DNA of 64,000 nucleotides, taken from an uncultured Flavobacterium sp. (GTDB lineage Bacteria > Bacteroidota > Bacteroidia > Flavobacteriales > Flavobacteriaceae). How positions within the stretch are numbered: the first letter of the stretch is position 1; each line of letters opens with the position of its first letter. Where the stretch lies: assembly GCF_946481155.1 (NCBI RefSeq), contig NZ_CAMLMK010000005.1:1-64000 (forward strand), given 5' to 3'. Under the pieces are notes generated by a model. That model did no database searches. It was not told where the DNA came from and saw nothing but the letters and a program-made list of their open reading frames with translations. The position numbers were made by a program, and so were the translations under genes. Below, in pieces: positions 42,103 to 51,384 of the stretch.

Positions 42103-43920
42103 TTAAATCTGTTTGCTCAAATCGGAGATTACTGTTACGGCTCTGTCATAATCCTGCTGCATTGCCACACCTGTGGAAGGCGCATAGCGGGCAAATTCGC
42201 AATTGTCCATAACCGTCATGAATTCGGCCACTGTTTCCGGCTGTGCTTTTTTCGATAGCAATAGTTCCTGTATGTTTTCCTTGCTCATTTCAGAAGTCTC
42301 AATATGCAGTTTTGCCTTAAGGAAATTATGCATCGCACGCTCCATCGCATCATAAAATGGCGCTTTGTTCCCCAGCTGCTTACTTGCTTCGGAAAGGAAC
42401 TTCCTGGCCAGTTTGTTCGATTGGCGGATTTTATTCCCTTTCACGTCGCTGTCGATCGCTTCTTTTTTCTTTCTGGCCATAACAATAATCGGAATGATTA
42501 GGAAAGGCGCAAACAGCAATGAATAGAATAAGGTCGAGCCTAAGAAATCCTGCTTTTTAATTGGCGATAATTCCGTTTTGGACTTAACGAAAGCAAATTG
42601 GTCAGTTTTCGATATCGTTTGCTTGTTTCCTGCCGCAGAAGGATCGCCTGCAGTTGGCATTGGTCCTTCTAAGACATTGATCCTGATTTCTTCCGAAGTA
42701 ATGGTTTTATAAGTTTTCGCATTCAGATCGAAATACGAGAACACTAAAGGTTTTATAGAATAATTGCCCTTGTATTGCGGCACAATCGTATAAATGTCAG
42801 CAATCGTCCCCTGGGTGCCCGACAATGGCGTGGTTATGCTTTCCTTATGTTCCGGATCATACATTTCAAGAGCACTTGGAACAACCGGTTTTGGCAAAGT
42901 AAACAGCTTCATATTCCCCTTTCCGGCCACGCTGACTGTCAATTGAAGTGATTCTCCCGATTTTAAAGTGGTCTTAGATGGTTTTACTTTGAAGTCGAAT
43001 GCGCCAACTGCTCCGGTAAAATCAACAGGCTTCCCAGCTTCCGGCAGGGCTTTCACAATTATCGATTTGGCTCCGGCTGAAACTCTTTTAGTTCCTTCGG
43101 TGATTTCCATTCGGCCAAAAATATCGCGACGGCCCGTAGGCGCCTGCATGGTAATGTCAAGGGTCAGGGGCTCAATGGGCAGTTTCCCTGATTTCTGCGG
43201 ATACAGAACTGCTTTTCGTAATACTACATAGCGATAATCTTCGCCATTGTATTTCCCCTGCTGCACGGCGATATTTTTCACATCGATATTCTGGCTCCAG
43301 AAATTATTGTATTTCGGACTCGTGGCTTCGCGGAAATCACTTACGCTGACATACGGACTTACGTATAGCTTGTACACAACAGTTATCGGTTCGTTCAGAT
43401 AAGGGTTCGTGTCTGAAATCTCGGCCACCAAATGAATTCCGTCGCCTTTTAAAGAAGGTGGCGCTTGTGGTTGCTGCGGCTGTCTTGGTTGTCGCTGACG
43501 GCTGTTCCCGAAGATTATGGAAAACGGATCTTCTTCCTGTTCATCTGCCGGTTGTGCCACGGCATTGCCTACGGTAACTTTTACCGGATTGGTTTTATAG
43601 GTTTTGCCCGCAATTTCTATGGATGCGGGTTTAATGACAAATGTTCCTTTCTTGGTTGGAATCAGAAAAAACGAGTAGGTTTTGACAAATGATTTCTTTC
43701 CGTTCACCCAGGAGTAATTCACGGATTGGTTCGGGCCTCCTATCATGCGGAAACTTTCGAATGAAGGCGCGATAAAATTATCACCATCATCATTCATCGT
43801 AAAATCAATTCGCAAACGCTCGTTGATTCCCAGGTTGTTCTTGCTCACGATGGCTTTGAATTCCACCTGCGCAAAAATCCCCTGAACGGTTAATAGCAAT
43901 AAGAAAATATACTTTTTCAT
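42103..43920 (-). CDS. batD: BatD: large periplasmic protein of the Bat operon
   Basis: A 605-residue protein starting MKKYIFLLLLTVQGIFAQ with a signal peptide. It has repeated Ig-like beta domains (FKAIVSKNNLGINERLRIDF; GIHLVAEISDTNPYLNEP; FKVKPSKTTLKSGESLQL), a Q/P-rich linker (RQRQPRQPQQPQAPP), one transmembrane helix (FYSLLFAPFLIIPIIVMARK) and a helical cytoplasmic tail. This matches the BatD family. It starts 21 nt after batC. Confidence 0.92.
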   Translation of the reverse strand: MKKYIFLLLLTVQGIFAQVEFKAIVSKNNLGINERLRIDFTMNDDGDNFIAPSFESFRMIGGPNQSVNYSWVNGKKSFVKTYSFFLIPTKKGTFVIKPASIEIAGKTYKTNPVKVTVGNAVAQPADEQEEDPFSIIFGNSRQRQPRQPQQPQAPPSLKGDGIHLVAEISDTNPYLNEPITVVYKLYVSPYVSVSDFREATSPKYNNFWSQNIDVKNIAVQQGKYNGEDYRYVVLRKAVLYPQKSGKLPIEPLTLDITMQAPTGRRDIFGRMEITEGTKRVSAGAKSIIVKALPEAGKPVDFTGAVGAFDFKVKPSKTTLKSGESLQLTVSVAGKGNMKLFTLPKPVVPSALEMYDPEHKESITTPLSGTQGTIADIYTIVPQYKGNYSIKPLVFSYFDLNAKTYKTITSEEIRINVLEGPMPTAGDPSAAGNKQTISKTDQFAFVKSKTELSPIKKQDFLGSTLFYSLLFAPFLIIPIIVMARKKKEAIDSDVKGNKIRQSNKLARKFLSEASKQLGNKAPFYDAMERAMHNFLKAKLHIETSEMSKENIQELLLSKKAQPETVAEFMTVMDNCEFARYAPSTGVAMQQDYDRAVTVISDLSKQI

Positions 43921-43941
43921 TTTAATGTGCATCATTTAAGC

Positions 43942-44709
43942 TTACCAGTCTTTTTCATTTCGGGTTGGTCTTCCTTTTACTTCTCTTCCCTTCACTTTTT
44001 CCTGAACCTTTTTTTCTTCGTTGTTTACGGCATCAAGCAGGTTCTCCATACGTTGCTTGGAAGCTCCACTCGGCTGTGGTTTTTGAGGCTGTTTGTCCTC
44101 ATCGCCTTTGCCTTCTTTGTTTTCCGGATTTTTAGGATCGTCTTTCTTGTCTTTATTTTTGTCCTGATTCTTATCCTGCTGGTCCTTATTTTGGTCTTTG
44201 TTGTCTTTCGGTTGCTGGTCTTTGTTCTGGTCTTTATTTTTATCCTTGTCCTTGTCGTCCTTTTTAGGCGGATTTTCTTTTAGTTTCTGTTTTGCCAAAG
44301 CATAATTATAACGCGTTTCCTCGTCTTTCGGATTGTTTCGAAGCGCATTTTTGTAGGCTTCCACAGCACCCTGATAATTTTTCTCCATCATCAGCACATT
44401 CCCCAAATTGTGATAGGCCTTGTGCTTTTGGCGTTTCCCTTTTGCATTCTCAATGGCTTCAACATAGGAATACTTTGCTTCGCTGGGCTGTTTCTGGCGA
44501 TAAATCGCATTGCCTAAATTATAAGACGTCGTTGCTCTTTGCGGATTTCCGAACTTTGAAACACGGTAATCTGCTTCCGCTTCCGCGTATTTTTTCTCAT
44601 TGAACGCATCGTTTCCTTTCGGCAGGTTTTTATCCTTGTCCTGAGCGAAAATCAATGCTGAAAAAAGCAAAAAACTATATTTAATTATCTCCTTCATTGC
44701 GCTTTTCAT
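43942..44709 (-). CDS. batC: BatC: TPR protein with a charged low-complexity tail
   Basis: A 255-residue protein with a signal peptide (MKEIIKYSFLLFSALIFAQ), three TPR-like repeats (KAYHNLGNVLMMEKNYQGA; AVEAYKNALRNNPKDEE), and a long Lys/Asp/Asn/Gln-rich stretch around residues 155-200. That stretch looks like repeat expansion. It overlaps the end of batB. A second ATG (at 44697) fits the signal peptide slightly better; the first would add MKSA. Confidence 0.9.
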   Translation of the reverse strand: MKSAMKEIIKYSFLLFSALIFAQDKDKNLPKGNDAFNEKKYAEAEADYRVSKFGNPQRATTSYNLGNAIYRQKQPSEAKYSYVEAIENAKGKRQKHKAYHNLGNVLMMEKNYQGAVEAYKNALRNNPKDEETRYNYALAKQKLKENPPKKDDKDKDKNKDQNKDQQPKDNKDQNKDQQDKNQDKNKDKKDDPKNPENKEGKGDEDKQPQKPQPSGASKQRMENLLDAVNNEEKKVQEKVKGREVKGRPTRNEKDW

Positions 44710-45736
44710 TAAATAAATTCAATTTTTTAACCCAGGCTGTTTTTCGCTCCAGGAAGAAAACATCCAACAGCAGAAAGAAAAGGGCCAGGCCTAAAAACCA
44801 CTGAAACTGCGATTCAAAATTAGCAATTTGCTGACTTTCGAAATCCGTTTTTTCAAGATTGTCCAGGCTGTTTTTGACGAATTCAAGCACCTCTTTAGTA
44901 CTTCCGCCGAAAACATAATTGCCGTTACCGTTTTTGGAAATCGTCTTCAGGGTTTCCGGATACAATTTTGTGATTACGGTTTCTCCGTTCTGGTCTTTTT
45001 TGAAACTTTCAATAACGCCGTTGTGACGTAGCGGAATCGGTCCGCCTTTCTCCGTCCCGATACCAATAGTAATCACCTTTATCTTTTGGTCTTTAATTTC
45101 GTCCAACGCATCCTCAAAGCCCTCACCATGGTCTTCCCCATCAGAAAGCATGATGATTAACTTGCTGGTTTGCGGATCGTCAAAATAGGAGCTGGCCATT
45201 TTCAACGCCTCTCCCAAAGCCGTTCCCTGTGAGGATACCATATCGGTATTCATGCTCTGCAGGTACATTTTCGCAACGCTGTAATCCGTCGTAATCGGCA
45301 ATACGGGGTAAGCGCTTCCGGCATAGCCAACAATTCCAATTCGGTCGCTTCCCAGTTGGTTGATAATTTGGGATACTATTTGTTTGCTTTTCTCCAGTCG
45401 GTTTGGCGCGATGTCTTCGGCCAGCATACTTTTGGAAATGTCGACCGCGAAAACGATGTCTACCCCCTGGCGCTTCACCGTTTCCATCTTGGTTCCGATT
45501 TTCGGATTAACCAAAGCAAGAATCAGGGCCGTAAGCCCTAACAACATCATAACCAGTTTTAAACCCGGTTTGAATATTGATTTTTCCGGACTTAATTTCT
45601 TCAGCAGCTCTAAGTCGCCAAATTCCCTCTGCTTTTTGCGCTGCCAATACAGATTGACAAAGAAAAGCAACAGCACCACCGGAAGGATGGCCAACAGGTA
45701 AAAATATTTTGGTTCGTCAAATTCAAAATTTTCCAT
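44681..45736 (-). CDS. batB: BatB: von Willebrand A-domain protein
   Basis: A 351-residue membrane protein (start MENFEFDEPKYFYL at 45736). Two N-terminal hydrophobic segments and one near the C-terminus flank a VWA domain with MIDAS motif DISKS (about residue 90), the conserved Thr in GTALGEAL and the Asp of LSDGEDHG. It pairs with batA. The VWA likely binds a divalent metal and a protein partner in the periplasm. Overlaps batC. Confidence 0.93.
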   Translation of the reverse strand: MENFEFDEPKYFYLLAILPVVLLLFFVNLYWQRKKQREFGDLELLKKLSPEKSIFKPGLKLVMMLLGLTALILALVNPKIGTKMETVKRQGVDIVFAVDISKSMLAEDIAPNRLEKSKQIVSQIINQLGSDRIGIVGYAGSAYPVLPITTDYSVAKMYLQSMNTDMVSSQGTALGEALKMASSYFDDPQTSKLIIMLSDGEDHGEGFEDALDEIKDQKIKVITIGIGTEKGGPIPLRHNGVIESFKKDQNGETVITKLYPETLKTISKNGNGNYVFGGSTKEVLEFVKNSLDNLEKTDFESQQIANFESQFQWFLGLALFFLLLDVFFLERKTAWVKKLNLFNEKRNEGDN

Positions 45737-45742
45737 AATCAC

Positions 45743-46747
45743 TTAAATAAAGCTTCTAAATATGGTTTTTCGCAATAGTACTTCTGCACACAGCAATCCA
45801 AGGGCGATAAATCCAAACAGTCTGTATTTCTCATCGTAATTGTAAAAACGCTGTTCCTGCACTTCGGTGGTTTCCAGTTTATTGATTTCGCTGTAAATAT
45901 TTTCCAAGCTTTTATTACTGGTGGCGCGGAAATATTTCCCGTCGGTCATCATCGCGATTTCCTTCATCAGTTTCTCGTCGATTTCCACTTTCATCATGCG
46001 GAACAAAAACTGTCCGTTGGGTGCAATTGAATAAGGGAACTCGGCCATTCCGTTGGTTCCGATACCTATTGTATACACTTTAATACCATATTCTTTTGCT
46101 ATTTCAGATGCCATTCTCGGATCGATAAACCCGGAATTGTTCACACCGTCGGTTAGAAGGATGATGACTTTACTCTTGGCTTTGCTGTCTTTCAATCGGT
46201 TCACGGCAGTGGCTAAACCTACACCTATTCCTGTTCCGTCCTGAAGCACATTGTCGTATTTCACGCTTTCCAAAGCATCCAAAACTACAGCTTTATCGCT
46301 CGTGACAGGTGTTTTGGTATAGCTTTCCGCAGCATAAACCACCAAGCCGATTCGGTCATTGGGGCGTTGCTCGACAAACTCGGAAGCAACACGTTTTAGT
46401 GCTTCCATACGGTTCGGCTTCAGATCTTTGGCCAGCATACTTCCGGAAACATCGATGGCCATAACAATATCTATTCCTCGTGTTGTTCTCGATTTGTTGG
46501 TTACATCCGTGGATTGCGGTCGGGCCAAAGCGCCAATTAAAGCACTCAATGCCAGCATTCGCATAACAAACAACAAAGGTTTTAATTTCGGCAGAAATGA
46601 TCCCGTCGTTTTAAATCCTTTTACGGAACTTATTTTTAAGGTGGCCGACTGCTCTCTTCTTTTCCAGACATGCCAGCTTATGGCAATTGGAATAACCAAA
46701 AACAGCCAAAAGAATTCCGGATCGGCAAACGTGATATTCTTCATCAT
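45743..46747 (-). CDS. batA: BatA: von Willebrand A-domain protein
   Basis: A 334-residue membrane protein with two N-terminal hydrophobic segments, a VWA domain with intact MIDAS (DVSGSM; GTGIGVGL; LLTDGVNN), and a C-terminal hydrophobic segment. The start overlaps the preceding stop (ATGATGA). With BatB it probably forms the core of the MoxR-Bat complex. MoxR AAA ATPases act as chaperones for VWA proteins in related systems. Confidence 0.93.
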   Translation of the reverse strand: MMKNITFADPEFFWLFLVIPIAISWHVWKRREQSATLKISSVKGFKTTGSFLPKLKPLLFVMRMLALSALIGALARPQSTDVTNKSRTTRGIDIVMAIDVSGSMLAKDLKPNRMEALKRVASEFVEQRPNDRIGLVVYAAESYTKTPVTSDKAVVLDALESVKYDNVLQDGTGIGVGLATAVNRLKDSKAKSKVIILLTDGVNNSGFIDPRMASEIAKEYGIKVYTIGIGTNGMAEFPYSIAPNGQFLFRMMKVEIDEKLMKEIAMMTDGKYFRATSNKSLENIYSEINKLETTEVQEQRFYNYDEKYRLFGFIALGLLCAEVLLRKTIFRSFI

Positions 46748-48339
46748 GGCGTGGCTTTTCTTAGTTCTACAGATTCTAAAATTCGCGAGGTGATTTTGCT
46801 TCCGAATTCATCGCCTTCTTTATACATCGTCAGTACCTGCTGCAAGCCGCCTTCCTGGCTGAACATCACAAATTCGTAATACAGCTTAACCGATTTCTTA
46901 GTGATGCCGTCCAGCATGTTCATTGTGCCATATGCTTTTCTTCCCGAAAGTCCTTCACCGGTATTAAAGTCTTCCATTTTAACGATAATATCCTGTGCGC
47001 CTTTTGATTCCATGCCCTGCAAACCTGCTTCCAGAGCTTTATCAAGATCAATTTTTGTTTCCTGCTTGTATTTCAAAGTGCTCACGGCTACATAGTAATC
47101 GTCGAAATAACCTCCGAATTCGAATACCTGCATTTCTTTTACCATTGCCATGACATTTTTCGGAAGGTCTTTTTCATCCTTTCGAAGCAATACTTTCGGA
47201 GTGGCAACGGTTACGCCCGGATTTCCATACTCGCTGGTAATCCAATCGGTCTCGTACAATTGCTCAGTAGTATTTCTAAAAAGGTATAAGCCTCCGAAAA
47301 TTCCTCCTGCTGTAAGCCCTGTAATTATTGCTACTGCGGCAATTGTAATTATTCTGCGTTGTTTTGCTTTTTTAAGTTTAAGCGCTTCCTGCTGTTTTGC
47401 ATATTCCGATTCGTCGTCTTCTTCAATTTCCTTTGGAAGGGCTTTATCGATGGTGAAGATGATTTTCTCTATATTTTTCCGGTCTTCGGCAATTTCGAAA
47501 TCCATAGGTTTGGACTTGGCAAATTTTACCAGATCGGCGTTTTTCAGGATTTTCTCGAAGACGTCCATGGTTTCCTGGCGGATACCCATTTTCTTTTTCA
47601 GCGAGGCTTTTTTCATCGCCACCAATAATTCATCGGTCGTGCTTTCCATGGCTGGAATCTGCACGGTTTCTTCGATGTAAGTACGCGTAATATCGGTCAT
47701 TTCGGAATAATAGGTTTTGACTTCTCCTCGTTCCAAAAGCGCTTTCTTCTCTAGGTTTTGCAGAAGATTTGATGCTTTTTCAATCGGCGAAGCATAAACG
47801 ATTTCTTCCTGTTTGGGACGGTTTTTGTACTTTTTGTATAGCCAATAGCCTAAAAATCCTAGTCCTGCCAATACAACAAATCCTATTAGATACCACCAGA
47901 AATCAAAAGAGGAATCCTCGACCTCAACAATAGGCTTGATGTCATACATTTTCTGCTTTAGGGTATCTACTACGACATTATTCACTTCGATAACGGCCGA
48001 ATCGGATAAAAACTGCTTGTTTCCGATCAACACCGGGATTCTCGGCAGTACATAACGGCCCGAGTCAAACTGTGTCAATCCGTATTTCTTGATGAATTCG
48101 TAAGCTGCATTTTTCTTAATTGTGTCTACCGGATAGGATTCCAGCACTTCAAGTTGTCCGAAACTTTTGCTTTCGGGGAAGGCGACACGGGTTTCTTTGG
48201 TTCCTTTAACTTTTAAGGTAAGGTTAAACTGCGAACCGATTTTAATCTTTGTTGAATCGACGCTGGTCTGCACAGGTTGCTGTGCAAAACCTATAGCGGT
48301 AATCAACAGAAAAAGAGCTATGTAAAGTTTTCTTTTCAT
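46744..48339 (-). CDS. BatD-like membrane protein between DUF58 and BatA
   Basis: A 531-residue protein with a signal peptide (MKRKLYIALFLLITAIGFAQ), a beta-rich N-terminal domain (about 25-130), a transmembrane helix (FWWYLIGFVVLAGLGFLGYWL), a helical cytoplasmic domain with TRTYIEETVQIPAMESTTDEL like the DUF4381/BatD tail, a second transmembrane helix (about 330-355), and a C-terminal domain of about 170 residues I do not recognise. The position between DUF58 and batA is conserved in Flavobacteriia. It may link the cytoplasmic MoxR-DUF58 pair to the membrane VWA proteins. Confidence 0.8.
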   Translation of the reverse strand: MKRKLYIALFLLITAIGFAQQPVQTSVDSTKIKIGSQFNLTLKVKGTKETRVAFPESKSFGQLEVLESYPVDTIKKNAAYEFIKKYGLTQFDSGRYVLPRIPVLIGNKQFLSDSAVIEVNNVVVDTLKQKMYDIKPIVEVEDSSFDFWWYLIGFVVLAGLGFLGYWLYKKYKNRPKQEEIVYASPIEKASNLLQNLEKKALLERGEVKTYYSEMTDITRTYIEETVQIPAMESTTDELLVAMKKASLKKKMGIRQETMDVFEKILKNADLVKFAKSKPMDFEIAEDRKNIEKIIFTIDKALPKEIEEDDESEYAKQQEALKLKKAKQRRIITIAAVAIITGLTAGGIFGGLYLFRNTTEQLYETDWITSEYGNPGVTVATPKVLLRKDEKDLPKNVMAMVKEMQVFEFGGYFDDYYVAVSTLKYKQETKIDLDKALEAGLQGMESKGAQDIIVKMEDFNTGEGLSGRKAYGTMNMLDGITKKSVKLYYEFVMFSQEGGLQQVLTMYKEGDEFGSKITSRILESVELRKATP

Positions 48340-48341
48340 TT

Positions 48342-49208
48342 TTAAGTTCTCGCTTTAAAATAGCCTAATAATTTCATCACGTAACTTTCATCCACACGGG
48401 TGCTTACGGTTCCCGACCCGCAGCGGGAAAAGGTTTCTTTGAAATACTTCACATTATCCTTGTAATGCTTCTCGTATTCCAGACGAACCGCTTTCGAATT
48501 GGTATTTACCACCATGATCTCTCCGGTTTCTGCATCTTCCATAGGCACCATTCCTAAGTTCGGCATGGTTTCCTCGCGGTGATCGTAGACGCGAACGCCC
48601 GTGACATCGTGTTTTTTTCCTGCGATTTTTAAGGTTTGCTCGTAATCGGCCGACATGAAATCAGAAATCACGAAAACGATGGCTTTCTTTTTCTGTACGC
48701 CTGAAAGAAATTTCAGTGCCTGCGAGATATCCGTTTTACGGCTTTTCGGCTGGAATTCGATTAGTTCGCGGATGATTCGGAGTACGTGTGATTTGCCTTT
48801 TTTAGGCGGGATGTACAATTCGATCTGGTCGGAAAACAATATTAATCCGATCTTATCGTTATTTTGGGTAGCCGAAAAAGCCATGGTTGCGGCAATTTCG
48901 GTGATGATTTCGTTTTTGAGCTGATTTCTCGTTCCGAAGCTTTCCGATCCGGAAATGTCCACCATCAGCATCATGGTAAGCTCGCGTTCTTCCTCGAAAA
49001 CCTTTACATAAGGTTCGTTGTATCGAGCCGTTACATTCCAGTCGATGGTTCGGACATCATCACCAAATTGGTATTGGCGCACTTCTGAAAAGGTCATCCC
49101 CCTTCCTTTGAACGACGTATGGTATTCTCCCGAAAAGATGTGATCGCTCAATCTTCGGGTTTTGATTTCAATCTTTCGTACTTTTTTGAGTAGTTCTTTG
49201 GTATCCAT
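48342..49208 (-). CDS. DUF58 domain protein of the MoxR-Bat operon
   Basis: A 288-residue protein with the DUF58 motif VRQYQFGDDVRTIDWNVTARYNEPYVKVFEEERELTMML split as DDVRTIDWNVTAR and VFEEERELTMML. A degenerate VWA fold (VDISGSESFG) is present. DUF58 proteins partner with MoxR ATPases. It is cytoplasmic. Next gene starts 2 nt later. A heptad element separates it from moxR. Confidence 0.92.
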   Translation of the reverse strand: MDTKELLKKVRKIEIKTRRLSDHIFSGEYHTSFKGRGMTFSEVRQYQFGDDVRTIDWNVTARYNEPYVKVFEEERELTMMLMVDISGSESFGTRNQLKNEIITEIAATMAFSATQNNDKIGLILFSDQIELYIPPKKGKSHVLRIIRELIEFQPKSRKTDISQALKFLSGVQKKKAIVFVISDFMSADYEQTLKIAGKKHDVTGVRVYDHREETMPNLGMVPMEDAETGEIMVVNTNSKAVRLEYEKHYKDNVKYFKETFSRCGSGTVSTRVDESYVMKLLGYFKART

Positions 49209-49214
49209 ATTTTT

Positions 49215-49286
49215 CAGAATGCAGAATGCAGAATGCAGATTTCAGGCTTCAATGCCAACTTAAATCTGGTTACTGCAATCTGAAAT
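49215..49286. repeat. Inverted CAG/CTG heptad element inside the moxR-bat operon
   Basis: Left arm: CAGAATG, CAGAATG, CAGAATG, CAGATTT, CAGGCTT, CAATGCC (49215-49256), six exact heptads. Right arm: CTGGTTA, CTGCAAT, CTGAAAT (49266-49286), three exact heptads ending in the moxR stop codon. ATTTCAG in the left arm is the perfect complement of CTGAAAT. The element fills nearly the whole moxR-DUF58 gap. Confidence 0.75.
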
Positions 49287-50290
49287 TAAGGTACTTCAAC
49301 TTCGTTAACGATTTTATTGATAATGTCTACCGAGGTAACATTTTCGGCTTCGGCCTCATAGGTAATTCCGATTCTGTGACGCAATACATCGTGAACTACG
49401 GCGCGGACGTCTTCCGGGATGACATAACCGCGGCGTTTGATGAAAGCATAACATTTTGCTGCCATGGCCAGATTGATGCTTCCTCGCGGCGAAGCTCCGA
49501 AACTGATTAATGGTTTTAAATCGGCCAGCTTGTATTTTTCTGGATAACGCGTTGCGAAAACGATATCTAAAATGTATTTCTCAATTTTTTCGTCCATGTA
49601 AACTTCGCGGACAGCTTCCTGTGCGCGCAGGATCTGATCTAAAGAAACTACCTGGTTCACTTTTTCAAAGCCGCCGTTCAGGTTGTGACGGATTACCATG
49701 CGCTCGTCTTCCATTTTCGGATAATCGATCACTACTTTCAGCATGAAACGGTCTACCTGTGCCTCCGGTAATTGGTAGGTTCCTTCCTGTTCTACCGGAT
49801 TTTGCGTTGCCATTACCAGGAACGGCTTGTCTAATTTGAAGGTTTCATCCCCGATGGTCACCTGTTTTTCCTGCATCGCTTCAAGCAAGGCAGATTGTAC
49901 CTTTGCAGGGGCACGGTTGATCTCATCGGCAAGGACGAAATTGGCAAAAATGGGACCTTTCTTAATGGAAAAGTCGTTTACTTTCATATTATAGATCATG
50001 GTTCCCACTACATCGGCAGGAAGTAAATCCGGAGTGAACTGGATTCTGCTGAATGAGCCGTGGACCGCCTGTGACAAAGTGTTTATGGCTAAAGTTTTGG
50101 CTAATCCGGGCACACCTTCCAACAGGATATGTCCCTGAGCCAGAAGCCCGATCAGCAATCGTTCAACCATAATTTTCTGACCTACGATTACCTTATTCAT
50201 CTCCATTGTAAGCAGGTCAATAAAAGCACTTTCTCTTTCTATTTTTTCATTAATTGCTCTAATGTCAAGAGTAGTTGTTGAATCTTCCAT
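49286..50290 (-). CDS. moxR: MoxR-family AAA+ ATPase
   Basis: A 334-residue AAA+ ATPase (start MEDSTTTLDIRAINE at 50290). Walker A is LEGVPGLAKT (about 58-67) and Walker B VLADEINRAPAKVQ; sensor region NPVEQEGTYQLPEAQVDRF and the C-terminal lid ISFGASPRGSINLAM are present. MoxR works as a chaperone-like partner of DUF58 and VWA proteins. It is first in the operon. Confidence 0.95.
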   Translation of the reverse strand: MEDSTTTLDIRAINEKIERESAFIDLLTMEMNKVIVGQKIMVERLLIGLLAQGHILLEGVPGLAKTLAINTLSQAVHGSFSRIQFTPDLLPADVVGTMIYNMKVNDFSIKKGPIFANFVLADEINRAPAKVQSALLEAMQEKQVTIGDETFKLDKPFLVMATQNPVEQEGTYQLPEAQVDRFMLKVVIDYPKMEDERMVIRHNLNGGFEKVNQVVSLDQILRAQEAVREVYMDEKIEKYILDIVFATRYPEKYKLADLKPLISFGASPRGSINLAMAAKCYAFIKRRGYVIPEDVRAVVHDVLRHRIGITYEAEAENVTSVDIINKIVNEVEVP

Positions 50291-50387
50291 TTGTGTATTT
50301 TTTTGAGCCGTGAAATTAATAAGATATTTTAACAATGCAAATTGATAATTAATTTAGTGCTTTGTTGTTAATAATTGGTTAAAAAAT

Positions 50388-50417
50388 AAAAGACAGCCTT
50401 GGTTTTGGCTGTCTTTT
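50388..50417. terminator. Terminator of the DUF4382 gene
   Basis: AAAAGACAGCC and GGCTGTCTTTT pair around TTGGTTTT just past the stop codon of the leftward DUF4382 gene. Confidence 0.85.
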
Positions 50418-50442
50418 AATAAAACTTTTGTTTCTCTTTAAC

Positions 50443-51264
50443 TTAAGGGTTCGGCGGGAGAAGGATTAGGGTTCCCGTATTGGTTACCTGACCGTTCACG
50501 ACCACTACATTTTCAATTGTTAAAACAGCTAATCCTGCAGTAACATCAGGAGTAAGAGTCACAGTATATGTTCCGGAAGGAATCCCGCTTAACTGGAATG
50601 CACCCTGTTCGTTGGTGTAGGCCGAAACCGTAACGCCATTTACTACTACTGAGGCCAAAGTCTGAACATTTATCGGTGTAACGACACCTGTAATAGCTCC
50701 TGTTGTGGCCTGTGTTGTAACCCTGATTACCGGATGCAGGTTATAATTTCCGGATCCGCCGGCTTCTACAACAACAGAATGTTCGACATCAAAGTCTAAC
50801 AGGAAGTTATAGGTTGCTCCGGCCTGTAAAGTTTGGTTGATTTGCAATTTTAGTCCGGATTGTTGTGCGCTTGGTGTGTTCAGAGGATAGGTTACCCCGT
50901 CTTTGACTACGGTATTATCATCTCCTAAAACCAATCGGATTTGTCCAAGATATCCTGAAGCTACCTGATTGTCGGCCAATAAAACATTTATACCGCCTGT
51001 TAAATCCAATAAATTGTAAACTCCCGGATTGATATTTCCAATGCTTATCCAACCGGTATCATCAACACTGGTGCTGCTTTTAACCATCACATCGACGACT
51101 TCTATGTTGACCTCATCGTAGTCGCCGGGCGCGTCAGTCATTCGGACCGCCACTCGCGAAGTTCCATTCTGATCTGAATCATCGCTATCGTTACAACTAA
51201 CGGATAACGCAGAGACTGATACAATTGCCAAAAGGCTTAGCAAATATTTTTTCAGATTTTTCAT
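50443..51264 (-). CDS. DUF4382 lipoprotein with carboxypeptidase-regulatory-like domain
   Basis: A 273-residue protein beginning MKNLKKYLLSLLAIVSVSA with a lipobox (ALSVSC). The DUF4382 domain starts VAVRMTDAPGDYDEVNIEVVDV and the C-terminal ~70 residues are a CarboxypepD_reg-type beta domain (VSAYTNEQGAFQLSGIPSGT). Such lipoproteins are common on the Bacteroidota surface or periplasm; function unknown. The long upstream frame extension lacks a signal peptide and is not used. Confidence 0.88.
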   Translation of the reverse strand: MKNLKKYLLSLLAIVSVSALSVSCNDSDDSDQNGTSRVAVRMTDAPGDYDEVNIEVVDVMVKSSTSVDDTGWISIGNINPGVYNLLDLTGGINVLLADNQVASGYLGQIRLVLGDDNTVVKDGVTYPLNTPSAQQSGLKLQINQTLQAGATYNFLLDFDVEHSVVVEAGGSGNYNLHPVIRVTTQATTGAITGVVTPINVQTLASVVVNGVTVSAYTNEQGAFQLSGIPSGTYTVTLTPDVTAGLAVLTIENVVVVNGQVTNTGTLILLPPNP

Positions 51265-51384
51265 GGTAAAATGTTTTAAAATTACTAAATTGATAACGGT
51301 GAAATGAACGCTCATCATATAACCTTTAACAAACATTAACCTATTTTATCATAACTTTAAGTTTTATCTCAAATTGATTTTCTG

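Noticed and set aside
43927..44283. Hydrophobic plus-strand ORF opposite batC.
   Set aside because: It is the antisense of the K/D/N/Q-rich stretch; hydrophobicity is an artefact of the complementary codons.
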